From NCBI GenBank assembly GCA_004519485.1, contig CP038117.1, positions 496,001 to 560,000 on the forward strand: a stretch of 64,000 bases of DNA. The letters run 5' to 3'. The DNA itself is not shown here. This stretch comes from Nannochloropsis oceanica (lineage: Eukaryota > Sar > Eustigmatophyceae > Eustigmatales > Monodopsidaceae). Position 1 is the stretch's first letter. More notes on this DNA, generated by a model. The model ran no database searches, was not told where the DNA came from, and was given only the letters and a program-made list of their open reading frames with translations.

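Overview
The window is nuclear DNA of a photosynthetic eukaryote, most likely a stramenopile alga; a eustigmatophyte such as Nannochloropsis/Microchloropsis is my best guess. The reasons: protein genes have short GT-AG introns (about 70-200 nt); two proteins carry a hydrophobic leader followed by an A-x-A|F cleavage motif (residues 39-42 of the DHH protein, 25-28 of the PDZ protein), the hallmark of plastid targeting through a secondary red plastid; genes alternate strand with short spacers; and the gene set (RAB6, TOM40, importin-4, PDK, PanC, SAPS subunit) is eukaryotic. The genus is inference.

Layout. 1-5 kb: a small PP1-inhibitor-like gene (-), a tRNA-Pro-like gene interrupted in its T-loop, and a plastid DHH phosphoesterase with CBS domains (-). 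5-18 kb: oligopeptidase B (+), a mitochondrial PDK-type kinase (-), a plastid PDZ protein (+), TOM40 (-), an INSIG-like membrane protein (-) and an MNN1-like glycosyltransferase (+). 18-25 kb: importin-4 (+) and a SAPS/PP6 regulatory subunit (+). 25-37.5 kb: a lipidated HPt phosphotransfer protein (-), a YABBY/HMG-like small basic protein (+), pantothenate synthetase (-, 8 exons), RAB6 (+, 5 exons), a WDR44-like WD40 protein (-) and a MORN-repeat protein (+). These are mostly unrelated housekeeping genes, not an operon.

37.9-64 kb (41% of the window) is one uninterrupted reading frame on the - strand, running off the right edge: the C-terminal 8,708 residues of a giant modular type I polyketide synthase. 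From N to C the visible modules are A (KS-AT-DH-ER-KR-ACP), B (KS-KR-ACP), C (same as A), D (same as B), E (KS-ACP with a KR remnant) and F (KS-AT-ACP). A C-terminal membrane region of about 700 residues follows, with three left-handed beta-helix domains, each preceded by a pair of membrane segments; it resembles the terminal domain of bacterial epsilon-poly-lysine synthetase and replaces a thioesterase. A+B and C+D are a tandem in-frame duplication with a 9,339-bp period and near-identical DNA. Every KS has virtually identical flanks but its own divergent cassette of about 120 residues around the active-site cysteine. This synthase is the most notable object in the window.

Exon limits come from reading splice sites and requiring frame and family continuity; all listed gene models close in frame. 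Domain limits in the synthase are approximate (about +/-30 bp).
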